In this document: in pieces, positions 1 through 8,126 of the stretch
Numbering within the stretch: position 1 is the stretch's first letter
Layout of the letters: each line of letters begins with the position of its first letter
DNA from: Cylindrospermum sp. NIES-4074
Lineage (GTDB): Bacteria > Cyanobacteriota > Cyanobacteriia > Cyanobacteriales > Nostocaceae
Length of the DNA stretch: 64,000 nucleotides
Assembly (NCBI GenBank): GCA_003994795.1
Contig: AP018269.1
Location: forward strand, 1 to 64,000
Direction of reading: 5' to 3'
Made by a program: the position numbers and the translations under genes
The notes under the pieces: generated by a model
What the model saw: only the letters and a program-made list of their open reading frames with translations
What the model was told of the DNA's origin: nothing
The model's database searches: none

Positions 1-63
1 TTTTTTGGGAACTTTGCAGATGCCAATGTAACCCTTAAAATGCAAGGGTTCTACTCCGTTAGT

Positions 64-236
64 TTGCATCCGCTGAACATGAACACAGGGACTTTTGATT
101 AAATTATCTCTCTGACGGATATAGCTACGGAGGATACAAATTTGCCCTTAAAGACTATTGTTGATTCCATTGTTACGGTTTCAATCCTGCATTGCTTCAA
201 CCAGTCTGCCATTGCATATGGTTCGGCTGTGAAACA
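64..236 (-). pseudogene. IS110-family transposase remnant
   Basis: Two short stretches on the minus strand translate to recognisable IS110 transposase sequence. Positions 236-159 read through a segment containing MADWLKQCRIETVTMEST, the usual N-terminal block of the RNase H-like domain. Positions 141-64 read ICILRSYIRQRDNLIKSPC and onward, which in intact proteins lies some tens of residues later. The two blocks are in different frames and the DNA between them is too short, so there is at least one deletion with a frameshift. No intact reading frame or element ends are visible. The left side is cut by the window edge. Confidence 0.75.
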
Positions 237-494
237 TGCCTGTGGCTTTGGGGTTTATTTGCGCTAGGCTACCATCCGAATCCTGCGTTTTTGCCTGTAT
301 GTGGTTGCTCATGGGAAGTTAATGAGGCGATCGCCTTATTTGTCTTGTTGGGTGTACCCTAACCTGGGTGCGGCTTTGCAATTTTCACACTTTCGGAGGG
401 ACGAGGCAAGATGCTGCCTGTTGCCCAGATACTAGAACGCACACAACCCTGCTGATAGTTTTCGACAATGACGTCATCATTCAAAATACATTCA

Positions 495-779
495 CTGGCT
501 TCCAGTTGATGCACTTTGGTCATCCCCGACAAAGAGTTTCACCAAACTGCGCTGCTGGGTTGCGTCCCATGTTCAGTAGACTTTTGCTCGTGCTACACCG
601 GGAGTTTGCGAAGAGATCGCCTCATAATCATCCCCCGAAACCGCTCGCTCAAAGGTCAGCACTGAGCAGGGCGCATAGTGGCGAATTTGCTCTGGTGGTT
701 CTGGATCAGCCCCTCCCCCAACACAAACGGGATAGCGGATAGCTTTGAGGTATCGATTTACTAATGGCGATCGCGTCAC
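495..779 (-). pseudogene. Baseplate J-like (phage or contractile injection system) protein remnant
   Basis: The minus strand from 722 to 576 translates to a segment with GADPEPPEQIRHYAP, FERAVSGDDYEAI and QTPGVARAKVY. These resemble the conserved block of putative baseplate assembly proteins of phage tails and contractile injection systems. A TGA at 575-573 stands where family members have a Trp codon. The same frame then continues TWDATQQRSLVKLFVGDD to about 495 before further stops. It is therefore a decayed fragment of a much larger gene, with no neighbouring tail genes left. The family assignment rests on remembered motif similarity. Confidence 0.6.
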
Positions 780-943
780 AGTTTGTCTGATGCCTGGTAT
801 TTATCAATTACCCCAATCCCTACAACTAGGGACACAGCACTCTAACCTTACTTTAGACGGCTGGGGAAAAGCATTACATGTAAAGCAATTGCACAGATAT
901 TGAACTAAACTAGAACCACAGGATAACAATAAATAGGGATGTT

Positions 944-1549
944 ATGATGAGCGATCGCGACTATACATTAATCATCGATAAAAGCGGTAGTATGTCCACC
1001 CCTGACCAAGCGGGTGGTAGAAGTAGATGGGATATAGCCCAAGAGTCTACAATCGCCCTAGCCAGAAAGTGCGAACAGTTTGACCCTGACGGGATTACCG
1101 TTTATCTGTTTTCCGGTAAATTTAAACGTTTCGAGAACGTCACCGCAGCTAAAGTCTCGCAGATATTTCAGGAAAATGACCCCGCTGGGACGACAAACTT
1201 AGCCAGTGTACTGCAAGATGCACTCAGAAATTTCTTTGAGCGCAAAGCTGCTGGTCAAGCCAAACCCAATGGTGAGACAATTTTAGTAATCACCGATGGC
1301 GAACCAGACGATCGCAAAGCAGTATTCGAGGTGATCATTCAAGCAACCCGCCAAATGGAACGGGATGAAGAATTGGCAATTTCCATCATTCAAGTAGGTT
1401 CTGACCCCCAAGCAACTAAGTTTCTCAAAGCTTTGGACGATCAGTTGCAAGGTGTAGGCGCAAAATTTGATATCTGCGACACCATTACCTTAGATGATTT
1501 GGAAGACATGAGCCTCGCAGATGTGTTGATGAATGCGATAACTGACTAA
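944..1549 (+). CDS. VWA domain protein (first of a tandem pair)
   Basis: A 201-residue single-domain von Willebrand factor A protein with no signal peptide or membrane segment, so probably cytosolic. The MIDAS metal-site motif DKSGSM lies at about residues 12-17, a Thr of the second loop in the GTTNLA region, and the third-loop Asp in ITDGEPDD at about residue 118. VWA domains of this type bind protein partners through a divalent metal; the partner is not known here. It is followed after 42 bp by a close paralogue and then an Slr1339-type gene on the same strand, so the three probably form one operon. The start could be the ATG at 944 or 947. Confidence 0.88.
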   Translation: MMSDRDYTLIIDKSGSMSTPDQAGGRSRWDIAQESTIALARKCEQFDPDGITVYLFSGKFKRFENVTAAKVSQIFQENDPAGTTNLASVLQDALRNFFERKAAGQAKPNGETILVITDGEPDDRKAVFEVIIQATRQMERDEELAISIIQVGSDPQATKFLKALDDQLQGVGAKFDICDTITLDDLEDMSLADVLMNAITD

Positions 1550-1591
1550 TTTATCAAATTGAATAGCAGCTGATAACTAATATCTGGAGAG

Positions 1592-2203
1592 GTGAAAGTG
1601 TTGGAAAACCGTGACTATACATTGATTATTGATAAAAGTGGCAGCATGGCCACCCCAGATCAAAAGGGTGGTAGAAACAGATGGGTAACAGCACAAGAAT
1701 CTACCTTAGCTTTGGCTAGTAAGTGTGAACAATTTGACCCAGATGGGATTACCGTTTATGTATTTTCTGGTAAATTTAAGCGGTACGAAAATGTGACAGC
1801 AAGCAAAGTAACGCAAATTTTTCGCGAAAATGATCCCTCTGGAACAACTGATTTAGCAGGTGTGTTAAAACACGCTACTGATGATTATTTTCAACGCAAA
1901 GCCACCAATCAAACTAAACCAAATGGTGAGACAATTTTAGTTGTGACTGATGGCGAACCGGACGATCGCAAAGCGGTAATGAAGGTAATTATTGAAGCTT
2001 CTCGCCGGATGGATCGTGATGAAGAATTAGCTATTTCTTTTATTCAAGTTGGCACAGATGTCCAAGCTACGCGCTTTCTAAAAGTATTGGATGATGACCT
2101 CCAAGGGGCTGGCGCTAAATTTGATATTTGTGACACTGTGACAATGGAAGATATGGAAGATATGAGTCTTTCAGAAGTGCTGCTCAATGCCATTAATGAC
2201 TAG
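1592..2203 (+). CDS. VWA domain protein (second of a tandem pair)
   Basis: A 203-residue VWA protein closely similar to the gene just upstream over its whole length. It keeps the MIDAS motif DKSGSM, the GTTDLA loop and VTDGEPDD. It begins with GTG at 1592 preceded by a good ribosome site (TGGAGAGG); a second GTG at 1598 is possible. The pair is a tandem duplication. The two proteins differ mostly in surface residues and in the segment around residues 90-100, which would allow different partners. Shared operon with the flanking genes is inferred from 42- and 26-bp gaps. Confidence 0.87.
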   Translation: MKVLENRDYTLIIDKSGSMATPDQKGGRNRWVTAQESTLALASKCEQFDPDGITVYVFSGKFKRYENVTASKVTQIFRENDPSGTTDLAGVLKHATDDYFQRKATNQTKPNGETILVVTDGEPDDRKAVMKVIIEASRRMDRDEELAISFIQVGTDVQATRFLKVLDDDLQGAGAKFDICDTVTMEDMEDMSLSEVLLNAIND

Positions 2204-2229
2204 CCAAAACTTGGACAGGACTGGAAAAA

Positions 2230-2628
2230 ATGGACTCCATTGATGAGCTGTTAGCTCAAGTAAAAGCTGAATACGAGAAACCACAACCTCAGCAGCAGCG
2301 ACCAAAATCGCCTGCTGCTAAACCTTTCAAACAACAGCCAGCAAAGTCAGCTTCTTTCGGGATAGATAATCTGTTAGCAGAAGTTCAAGCTGATATTGCT
2401 GCACAAGATGCTGCGGAGGATTTGAGAAAACAGCAAGAATTAGCACAGGAGCAAATTCGCCAAGCACAACTTAAAGCCCAGCAATTAGAGGCTTTAAGGA
2501 AACCGGCCAAGGAATGGTTAGCCAAATTAGATCCACTTTCATCAGAAGGACTGTGGTTTGATGGGTTTGCTAAAGGATACCCCTCAAAATTAGACGCGGC
2601 GATTGAATATTTACAAAATAATCAATAA
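2230..2628 (+). CDS. Slr1339-type salt stress protein
   Basis: A 132-residue soluble protein. The N-terminal half is rich in Gln, Lys and Ala with two similar short blocks (IDELLAQVKAEYE and IDNLLAEVQADIA), then a predicted coiled coil (about residues 58-92). The C-terminal part has PAKEWLAKLDPLSSEGLWF and AIEYL, which I recognise from the cyanobacterial Slr1339 family annotated as salt stress protein; its molecular role is unknown. It lies 26 bp after the second VWA gene, so the VWA proteins and this protein probably work together. The two small repeated blocks may be the VWA docking sites, but that is conjecture. Confidence 0.75.
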   Translation: MDSIDELLAQVKAEYEKPQPQQQRPKSPAAKPFKQQPAKSASFGIDNLLAEVQADIAAQDAAEDLRKQQELAQEQIRQAQLKAQQLEALRKPAKEWLAKLDPLSSEGLWFDGFAKGYPSKLDAAIEYLQNNQ

Positions 2629-2647
2629 ACAATTCAAAATTCAAAAA

Positions 2648-2980
2648 TTACCTATTACCTAAATGCTGAATAGCCCACTCATGCATTGCATAGAGAATTG
2701 GTTTTAGACTTTCTCCCAAAGGCGTCAGCGAATATTCTACCTTAGGGGGGATTTGCGGATATATTTCTCGATGTATAATCCCGTCCTCTTCCATTTCTCT
2801 GAGTTGCTGGGTAAGCATTTTTTGGGTAATTCCTGGTAAGGAACGCTGCAATTCACCAAAACGTTTTACCCCGACAATTAATTCTCTAATAATCAAAACT
2901 TTCCAGCGTCCACCGATTACCTTAAGTGTGGTTTCTACTTCACAAGTTAGTTTGCTATCAATTTCTGCTTCAGCTTTCAT
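2648..2980 (-). CDS. HxlR-family winged-helix transcriptional regulator
   Basis: A 110-residue protein with the standard HxlR layout: [22 protein letters not shown] at about residues 13-34, a recognition-helix region with [20 protein letters not shown], and a wing containing [19 protein letters not shown]. One Cys at about residue 13 corresponds to the redox-sensitive N-terminal Cys of YodB/HypR-type members. It is divergent from an azoreductase gene 148 bp away, the same arrangement as YodB-type regulators that control azoreductases in response to quinones or electrophiles. The regulatory link here is inferred from that arrangement and from the repeats in the shared promoter region. Confidence 0.88.
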   Translation of the reverse strand: MKAEAEIDSKLTCEVETTLKVIGGRWKVLIIRELIVGVKRFGELQRSLPGITQKMLTQQLREMEEDGIIHREIYPQIPPKVEYSLTPLGESLKPILYAMHEWAIQHLGNR

Positions 2981-2982
2981 AG

Positions 2983-3053
2983 TTACTTTTTGGTAAGTAT
3001 CTTACTTTAAAGTGCGTACTTTCCATATTAACTTTACATAGTTTAAAGTAAAC
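2983..3053. promoter_or_regulatory. Candidate HxlR operators between regulator and azoreductase
   Basis: The gap between the divergent genes carries repeated ACTT/AAGT half-sites. They include the inverted repeat TTACTTTTTGGTAA (2983-2996), the palindrome ACTTTAAAGT (3004-3013) and a further TTTAAAGTAAA (3042-3052). The first lies a few bases from the regulator start codon. This spacing suits autorepression and control of the azoreductase. Binding is inferred, not shown. Confidence 0.5.
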
Positions 3054-3128
3054 TCGGCAAGTATTTTGTACTTCAACCATTACTTTATTTAACGCCTATG
3101 GGCGTAGTTTTATTAGGGAAAGCTATTT

Positions 3129-3752
3129 ATGGCAAATATTCTGCACATTGATACTAGTCCTCGTGGCGATCGCTCTATTTCCCGCGCGCTTTCCTATGAA
3201 TTCGTCACTTCTTGGAAAAATACCCATTCGGGTGATACAGTAACTTACAGAGATTTAGGTCGCAATCCTGTTCCCCATGTAGATGAATCCTGGATTGCTG
3301 CTGCCTTTACACCACCCGATGCCCGTACACCCGAACTAGCTGAGGCTATTAAGTTATCTGACGCTCTAATTGATGAACTGCTTGCAGCTGACCGCTACGT
3401 TTTTGGTGTACCCATGTACAACCTGAGTATACCTTCTACCTTGAAAGCTTATATTGACCAAATTGTTCGTGTTGGTCGCACTTTTGTAATGGGTGAAGAT
3501 GGCTACACAGGTTTAATCGATAGTAGCAAAAAAGCACTTGTGATTACGTCTCGTGGTGGCACTTTCCTCCCAGGAACCCCCTACGCTGCCTATGATTTGC
3601 AAGAACCCTACATCCGGACTATTTTTGGTTTTATCGGCATTACCGATGTTACTTTTATCCACGCTGATAGCTTAAATTTAGGTGATGATGCCCGTGAAAA
3701 GTCTTTAGCTGCTGCTAAAGATGCGATCGCACAAGTGGTAGTTAATTGGTAA
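3129..3752 (+). CDS. azoR: FMN-dependent NADH:quinone/azo reductase (AzoR type)
   Basis: A 207-residue flavodoxin-fold protein of the usual AzoR length. The N-terminal FMN phosphate loop is seen in HIDTSPRGDRSISRALS (about residues 6-22). VPMYNLSIPSTLKAYIDQI (about 95-113) is the second FMN contact, and TSRGGTF (about 140-146) the third. AzoR enzymes reduce quinones and azo compounds by two-electron transfer from NAD(P)H and act in quinone/electrophile detoxification in the cytosol. It is divergent from an HxlR regulator, which suggests induction by such compounds. No other gene follows closely on this strand. Confidence 0.92.
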   Translation: MANILHIDTSPRGDRSISRALSYEFVTSWKNTHSGDTVTYRDLGRNPVPHVDESWIAAAFTPPDARTPELAEAIKLSDALIDELLAADRYVFGVPMYNLSIPSTLKAYIDQIVRVGRTFVMGEDGYTGLIDSSKKALVITSRGGTFLPGTPYAAYDLQEPYIRTIFGFIGITDVTFIHADSLNLGDDAREKSLAAAKDAIAQVVVNW

Positions 3753-3774
3753 TAGATATCTGGTGAAAAAGAAT

Positions 3775-3802
3775 GTAGAGACGTTCCGTGGAACGTCTCT
3801 AC
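3775..3802. repeat. 28-bp dispersed palindrome, copy 1
   Basis: The arms are GTAGAGACGTTCCG and TGGAACGTCTCTAC, a near-perfect palindrome. Related palindromes with the same GTAGAGACGTT ends but different centres occur at 12793, 38575 and 63442. It lies 22 bp after the azoreductase stop codon. Confidence 0.9.
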
Positions 3803-3925
3803 AAGGATTCTGGAAAACGCATATTTCAAGCCGAGGTTTTAAACCTGGTCGATGTCTAATTTATAGAGATTGTGAAAGCTTCAGATCCCTAACTTATTAA
3901 AAAAGTCGGGGATATTTTAGCTTGA

Positions 3926-4429
3926 TTAAGATTGTAGTGACTTAAACAACTTATTCACAACTGTGTTAAAAGTCTTTTTCATTTGATGCTTGCGATTCCA
4001 CTTTTGGAATGCTCTTTCGTATTCTTCACCTTTAGATTGAAAGGTGTTCCAACCATCAAGCCCGATGAATAAGCCGCTGACTAACAAAATATATAGCCCC
4101 CAAGAAATCCCACCAGTACTAATAAGATTTAGCAACACCAAAAAACCATTGAAAATTGCATAATTGCCAAGACGTTTGTTGAATTTTAAGCTGCGGTAGG
4201 AATCAAAAGCTTTTCGTTGTTGCAAGTCACTTTTTTGGTCTACCCAATCTTGTTCTGCTATGTTTAAAGCTTCTGGGGAGATTTCTAACTCAGCAGCAAT
4301 TTCTAAGATTTGCTCAAAGGAAAATTCTTTTTCTTGATCGTCCGATTGACGTGCGATCGCCAATTGCAGAATTTGCTGGACATCTTCTTGGCTATAAGAA
4401 CGGAGGACTTTAGGTTCAAACACCGTCAT
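3926..4429 (-). CDS. 2TM domain-containing protein
   Basis: A 167-residue protein. Its N-terminal third is soluble, with YSQEDVQQILQLAIARQ and FEQILEIAAELEISPEAL, a motif block common in cyanobacterial 2TM proteins. It is followed by two hydrophobic helices at about residues 92-108 and 110-126 (AIFNGFLVLLNLIST and WGLYILLVSGLFIGLDG). A basic C-terminal tail follows. The fold resembles other 2TM proteins; the function is unknown. It stands alone between unrelated genes. Start ATG at 4429 is preceded by GAGAAAAAAT, a weak ribosome site. Confidence 0.75.
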   Translation of the reverse strand: MTVFEPKVLRSYSQEDVQQILQLAIARQSDDQEKEFSFEQILEIAAELEISPEALNIAEQDWVDQKSDLQQRKAFDSYRSLKFNKRLGNYAIFNGFLVLLNLISTGGISWGLYILLVSGLFIGLDGWNTFQSKGEEYERAFQKWNRKHQMKKTFNTVVNKLFKSLQS

Positions 4430-4584
4430 AATTTTTTCTCTGTAATTAATTTTAATAGAAATTTGCTGTCTGATTGCTATATACAGCTACGCAACCACCT
4501 TTCTACACTAGCAAATCTAAATGGGGCTGGCGATATGGATTTTACAAATTGTCTGTCAATTTAGGATATTAAAGGCTCCCTTCC

Positions 4585-5388
4585 CTAACTCGGTTGCGGT
4601 AGTTGAAAAGCGTAAATATCTCTAATCACCTGTACCCAACCGTTAGCGACAGATTCGAGAATGCGTGAGCCTTTTTCCTGACTTGCAGTTGTCGCGTCAC
4701 CAATCACCCCACTTTTACTAATATCTCGCGTCACCCAAGACACTGGCAACTTACCTTCCCAACTGATTAAACTGCTTTCTGTTTGTTCTGGTGGATACTC
4801 AGCAACAGCTTTATCTAGTTGCACCAGTTCTGGTAAAATTGCCAGCATAATGCTAGTTTCTGCATCTCCGGCGTGCATTCCTTGTGTTGCTTCTTTGGGA
4901 GTTAATAAATCTTTAGTAATGTTGGGCACACGCCAAACAAACAAGGGAAATACCAAAAAATCACTATATTTAACGTGTAAATCCCGTGCTGCCATTTGCA
5001 TAACTTGGGGTTGTCCCCCGTGGGCATTCATCAGTACAAATTTTCTAAACCCGGCACGGTAAATACTTTCTCCCACTTCCATAATCGTAGCGGTGAGGGT
5101 TTCTGTACTCAGGGTAATTGTACCGGGAAAATGCCAATGTTCGTTAGATTTGCCGTAATACAGAGTGGGTAGAGCATAGGCAGGAATGTCAGCATCCAGG
5201 CTTTCCAAGGCTTTTCCCAAAACTCCCACTGCGATCGCCGCATCCACAATCAGCGGTAGATGGGGGCCATGTTGTTCAATTGCCCCTACTGGTTGGATAA
5301 TCACCACATTTTCCTTATCTGGCATTGCCTGAACCTCATTCCAGGTAAGGTAGGGAAAAAATCTGGCTGGGGGAATAAAGCTGTGCAT
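4585..5388 (-). CDS. Creatininase family metallohydrolase
   Basis: About 267 residues, the usual length for the creatininase (creatinine amidohydrolase) family. Metal-ligand motifs are visible: GAIEQHGPHLPLIVDAAI (Glu, His and Asp ligands, about residues 35-52), NAHGGQ (about 121-126) and HAGDAETS (about 173-180). Family members are hexameric Zn/Mn amidohydrolases acting on cyclic amides or peptides; some work in cofactor maturation. Context gives no substrate. I place the start at the ATG ending at 5388; a TTG nine bases upstream is also in frame. The DNA just upstream is an A/T-rich repeat of the form AAATTAAAAATT. Confidence 0.85.
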   Translation of the reverse strand: MHSFIPPARFFPYLTWNEVQAMPDKENVVIIQPVGAIEQHGPHLPLIVDAAIAVGVLGKALESLDADIPAYALPTLYYGKSNEHWHFPGTITLSTETLTATIMEVGESIYRAGFRKFVLMNAHGGQPQVMQMAARDLHVKYSDFLVFPLFVWRVPNITKDLLTPKEATQGMHAGDAETSIMLAILPELVQLDKAVAEYPPEQTESSLISWEGKLPVSWVTRDISKSGVIGDATTASQEKGSRILESVANGWVQVIRDIYAFQLPQPS

Positions 5389-5608
5389 ATTTACCAATTA
5401 AAAATTAAAAATTTAGAATTAAAAATGAAAGAATACAGTCGTGGTCAGCATCCTGGCTATGGACTGGATGCGAATTAAATCCTTGACAACTTACTCTTAA
5501 TCTTAGCGGAATTTATCTAAATTCTGGAAGTATAAAGACACTCCAAACATCTGGTTCTCAGATGAATTCAGCAAAGCATAATATCGAAAGATGTAGCAGC
5601 AACAAGGA

Positions 5609-6325
5609 ATGAACCCAATGGTTGAAGATAACGGATCAATTCGCACCCTATCGATTGATATTGGCGGTAGTGGTGTCAAGGCTATGGTGTTGGATGTTAC
5701 AGGTAAACCTTTAACAGAAAGGGCACGATTAGAAACGCCCCAACCTGCTAAACCGGAAGTTGTGATTAATGCCATAGTTGTGTTAGCAGCGGCTCAAGGC
5801 GATTTTCATCGGGTTTCTGTAGGTTTTCCGGGTGTGGTGCGACGTGGAGTTACAGAAACAGCGGTAAATCTACATCAAGATTGGATTGGGTACGATTTAG
5901 CGACAACATTATCCAACCAGTTATATAAACCTGTGCGAGTGATTAATGATGCCGATATGCAGGGGCTAGGAGCGATCGCCGGAAAAGGCGTAGAATTGGT
6001 GGTGACTTTGGGTACTGGCTTTGGTTCGGCGTTGTTTACCGATGGTAAATTGGTGCCAAATATGGAAATGGGACATCATCCATTTCGCAAAGGGGAGACT
6101 TATGAAGAACAACTCAGACGTGCAGCTTTAGAAAAGATTGGTGAGAAAAAATGGAATCGGCGTTTATCCAAGGCGATCGCATCTTTGCAGCATCTATTCA
6201 ATTATGATTACCTCTACATCGGTGGTGGTGAAGCCGTCAAGGTAAATATGCATTTGCCGTTGAATGTGAAACTCATCCCCAATGTTACTGGTTTATTGGG
6301 TGGGATTGCCTTGTGGCGAGATTAG
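5609..6325 (+). CDS. ROK-family sugar kinase, polyphosphate glucokinase type
   Basis: A 238-residue protein with the sugar-kinase ATPase fold. The phosphate-1 loop is SIDIGGSGVKAMVLD (about residues 10-24), a sugar-site segment is GFPGVVRRG (about 72-80), the connector is VINDADMQGLGA, and the phosphate-2 loop is TLGTGFGSALF (about 133-143). NMEMGHHPF follows where ROK kinases have their conserved Glu/His sugar contact. The short length and the segment after it resemble polyphosphate glucokinases, which phosphorylate glucose with polyphosphate or ATP. The phosphate donor cannot be decided from sequence alone. Ribosome site AAGGA precedes ATG 5609. Confidence 0.8.
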   Translation: MNPMVEDNGSIRTLSIDIGGSGVKAMVLDVTGKPLTERARLETPQPAKPEVVINAIVVLAAAQGDFHRVSVGFPGVVRRGVTETAVNLHQDWIGYDLATTLSNQLYKPVRVINDADMQGLGAIAGKGVELVVTLGTGFGSALFTDGKLVPNMEMGHHPFRKGETYEEQLRRAALEKIGEKKWNRRLSKAIASLQHLFNYDYLYIGGGEAVKVNMHLPLNVKLIPNVTGLLGGIALWRD

Positions 6326-6415
6326 ACAAATTGCTATGGGCGTAAGTCTTGTGAGGGATGAAGCGATCGCCAATCAAATGTATCACATAAAAGCAGGAGA
6401 TACAGATGGTTGACC

Positions 6416-7456
6416 ATGCAATTAAAACCAATTAATCAGCAAGTGGTAGTCGTCGTTGGGGCTTCTAGTGGTATCGGACGAGAGACAGCGCTGAAGTTTG
6501 CCCAACGCGGCGCGAAGCTAGTAGTTGCAGCCCGAAGCGAACCAGGGCTAAAGTCCTTGGTAGAAGAAATCCGCAGCTTTGGCGGTGAGGCGATATATGT
6601 GATTGCAGATGTGAGTGATTTTCAGCAAGTAAAGGCGATCGCCGACAAAGCTGTGGCAGAATATGGCAGATTGGACACTTGGGTTCATACTGCGGCTACA
6701 GGCGTACTTGCAACCTTCGATCAAATCACCCCAGAGGAGTTTGCGCGAGTCGTTGATGTTACCTTAATGGGACAGGTGTATGGGGCAATGGCAGCATTAC
6801 CCCATCTCAAACAAGAGGGAAGGGGGGCATTAATTCATATTTCCTCAGTGGAGGGTAGACGCAGTTTGCCATTGCAAAGTCCCTATTCTGCCGCCAAACA
6901 TGGTTTAGAAGGGTTTCTCGACGCCTTGCGGGTGGAGTTGCAACACGAAAAATGGCCTATCAGTGTCACTGCAATTCGTCCTTCGGTAATTAATACACCT
7001 TACTATAATAAAGTTCGCACCAAGTTAGGTGTAAAACCAACAGGAATACCGCCATATTATCAACCCAGCTTGGTAGCTGATGCCATTCTTTATGTTGCTG
7101 AACACCCCACAAGAGATTTTATTGTTGGGGATGTGGGTAAAGCGTTAGATTTGTTGCAACGCATATCACCTGGGTTAGCAGATGCTTTATTATTGGCGAT
7201 TACCTCCGGTAGGCTGTGCGCCAACGCATTTCCAGGACAACGCACCAATGAACCAAAATCAGAAGATGCGCCAAATAACGTTTTTGCCCCCATTTCCGGT
7301 TATGACAAAGTAGAAGGAGACTTTAGCAACCTCACAGTACCAACTTTTTTAGATTGGTTAGACATGAATCCCACCTTAAAATGGGGGGCGTTAGGGTTAG
7401 CAGCCTTAGGGGTGGCGGCGTTTTTGGGTGTGTGGGGTAATGAAAAGGAGGGATGA
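6416..7456 (+). CDS. Short-chain dehydrogenase/reductase with C-terminal membrane helix
   Basis: About 346 residues. The NAD(P)-binding motif is GASSGIGRE (about residues 15-23), with a basic residue in VVAARSE suggesting NADP(H). The catalytic Ser is in HISSVEGRR and the Tyr/Lys pair in YSAAK (about 156-160). Beyond the 250-residue SDR core there is a Pro-rich linker and a final helix (WGALGLAALGVAAFLGVWG) that would anchor the protein in a membrane. Such extended SDRs are common in cyanobacteria; the substrate is unknown. ATG 6416 and TTG 6410 are in frame; the AGGAGA site at 6394-6399 would fit either. An out-of-frame ATG at 6405 opens only a nine-codon reading frame. Confidence 0.88.
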   Translation: MQLKPINQQVVVVVGASSGIGRETALKFAQRGAKLVVAARSEPGLKSLVEEIRSFGGEAIYVIADVSDFQQVKAIADKAVAEYGRLDTWVHTAATGVLATFDQITPEEFARVVDVTLMGQVYGAMAALPHLKQEGRGALIHISSVEGRRSLPLQSPYSAAKHGLEGFLDALRVELQHEKWPISVTAIRPSVINTPYYNKVRTKLGVKPTGIPPYYQPSLVADAILYVAEHPTRDFIVGDVGKALDLLQRISPGLADALLLAITSGRLCANAFPGQRTNEPKSEDAPNNVFAPISGYDKVEGDFSNLTVPTFLDWLDMNPTLKWGALGLAALGVAAFLGVWGNEKEG

Positions 7457-7463
7457 ATTTTGT

Positions 7464-7580
7464 GTGAACTTGCGTAAATCCCTTAAAAACAAAGATAAAT
7501 TGATAGAAAGCATTGATTTAGCAGCACAGCTAAAGGAGTCTACTTTTAGGCTCCTTAATCAACAACATGGTTATCCCTAA
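7464..7580 (+). CDS. Small ORF, unknown
   Basis: A 38-codon frame starting with GTG, 12 bases after a strong GGAGG at 7447-7451. It encodes a Lys/Leu-rich peptide with a heptad-like centre (LIESIDLAAQLKE) and ends in QHGYP. It follows the SDR gene by 7 bp and overlaps the next small frame by 14 bp. I do not recognise it. The ribosome site is the main support; the GTG start and short length keep confidence low. Confidence 0.3.
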   Translation: MNLRKSLKNKDKLIESIDLAAQLKESTFRLLNQQHGYP

Positions 7581-7743
7581 AACTATGAATCACCCAACAC
7601 CAGAAAAAATTATCAATATTCTCCCCCAATTCACAACTGAAGAACCAGAATCAAATCAGCCCAATCAAGATAACCAACCTATCTACACATTAGAAGAGTT
7701 GGTGCAAATTTTAGAATTATTAGCGAATACCTTAGATCAATAA
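7567..7743 (+). CDS. Small acidic protein, unknown
   Basis: A 58-codon frame (alternative ATG at 7585). The encoded peptide is acidic, rich in Gln, Asn and Pro in the middle, and ends in an amphipathic helix containing IYTLEELVQILELLANT. It overlaps the end of the preceding small frame, so translational coupling is possible. A hairpin (AAGGAG at 7535 pairing with CTCCTT at 7553) lies just before the start. I do not recognise the family. It could be a small regulator or simply a degraded frame. Confidence 0.4.
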   Translation: MVIPKTMNHPTPEKIINILPQFTTEEPESNQPNQDNQPIYTLEELVQILELLANTLDQ

Positions 7744-8126
7744 GGCATCACCCCGCAACTGAATATGATGATTATAATGCTGGCTGTGTGCGATCGGTAC
7801 AAATCCCTTCAAGCGTATCGGTTCGCCAATCATAGCAGATGGCTTAATATGTTTAATTAGAGAAGAATTATATTTATAGCTGTTGTTGATGGAATCTATC
7901 ATATTTTTTGTGTGGGATTGTTAATTGAGGTGAGAGGAGATATTTAAAACTGTAAAAATACTTAAACACCTATAGAATTATCAATTATTCTACCATCAAG
8001 ATTATTTATTTCCTGATGATGTAATCAATTTAATGCAGTGAAAATACTGTAGTAGCTTTAGTAATAAATCTGGTTCAATTACAAAAGCAAACGGTTTTGC
8101 CGATATTCCCGTTTGATAATTATGTA
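7744..8126. other. Gene-free, AT-rich gap at the left edge of the ParA island
   Basis: No convincing reading frame, RNA or element ends were seen. The composition becomes distinctly richer in A and T than the SDR gene to the left and stays so through the next two genes. A TTG-initiated extension of the next gene reaches to 8097. Confidence 0.5.

Noticed and set aside
368-742. A 124-codon plus-strand frame at the left end
   Set aside because: It overlaps the baseplate remnant on the other strand, which has recognisable family sequence, while this one has none.
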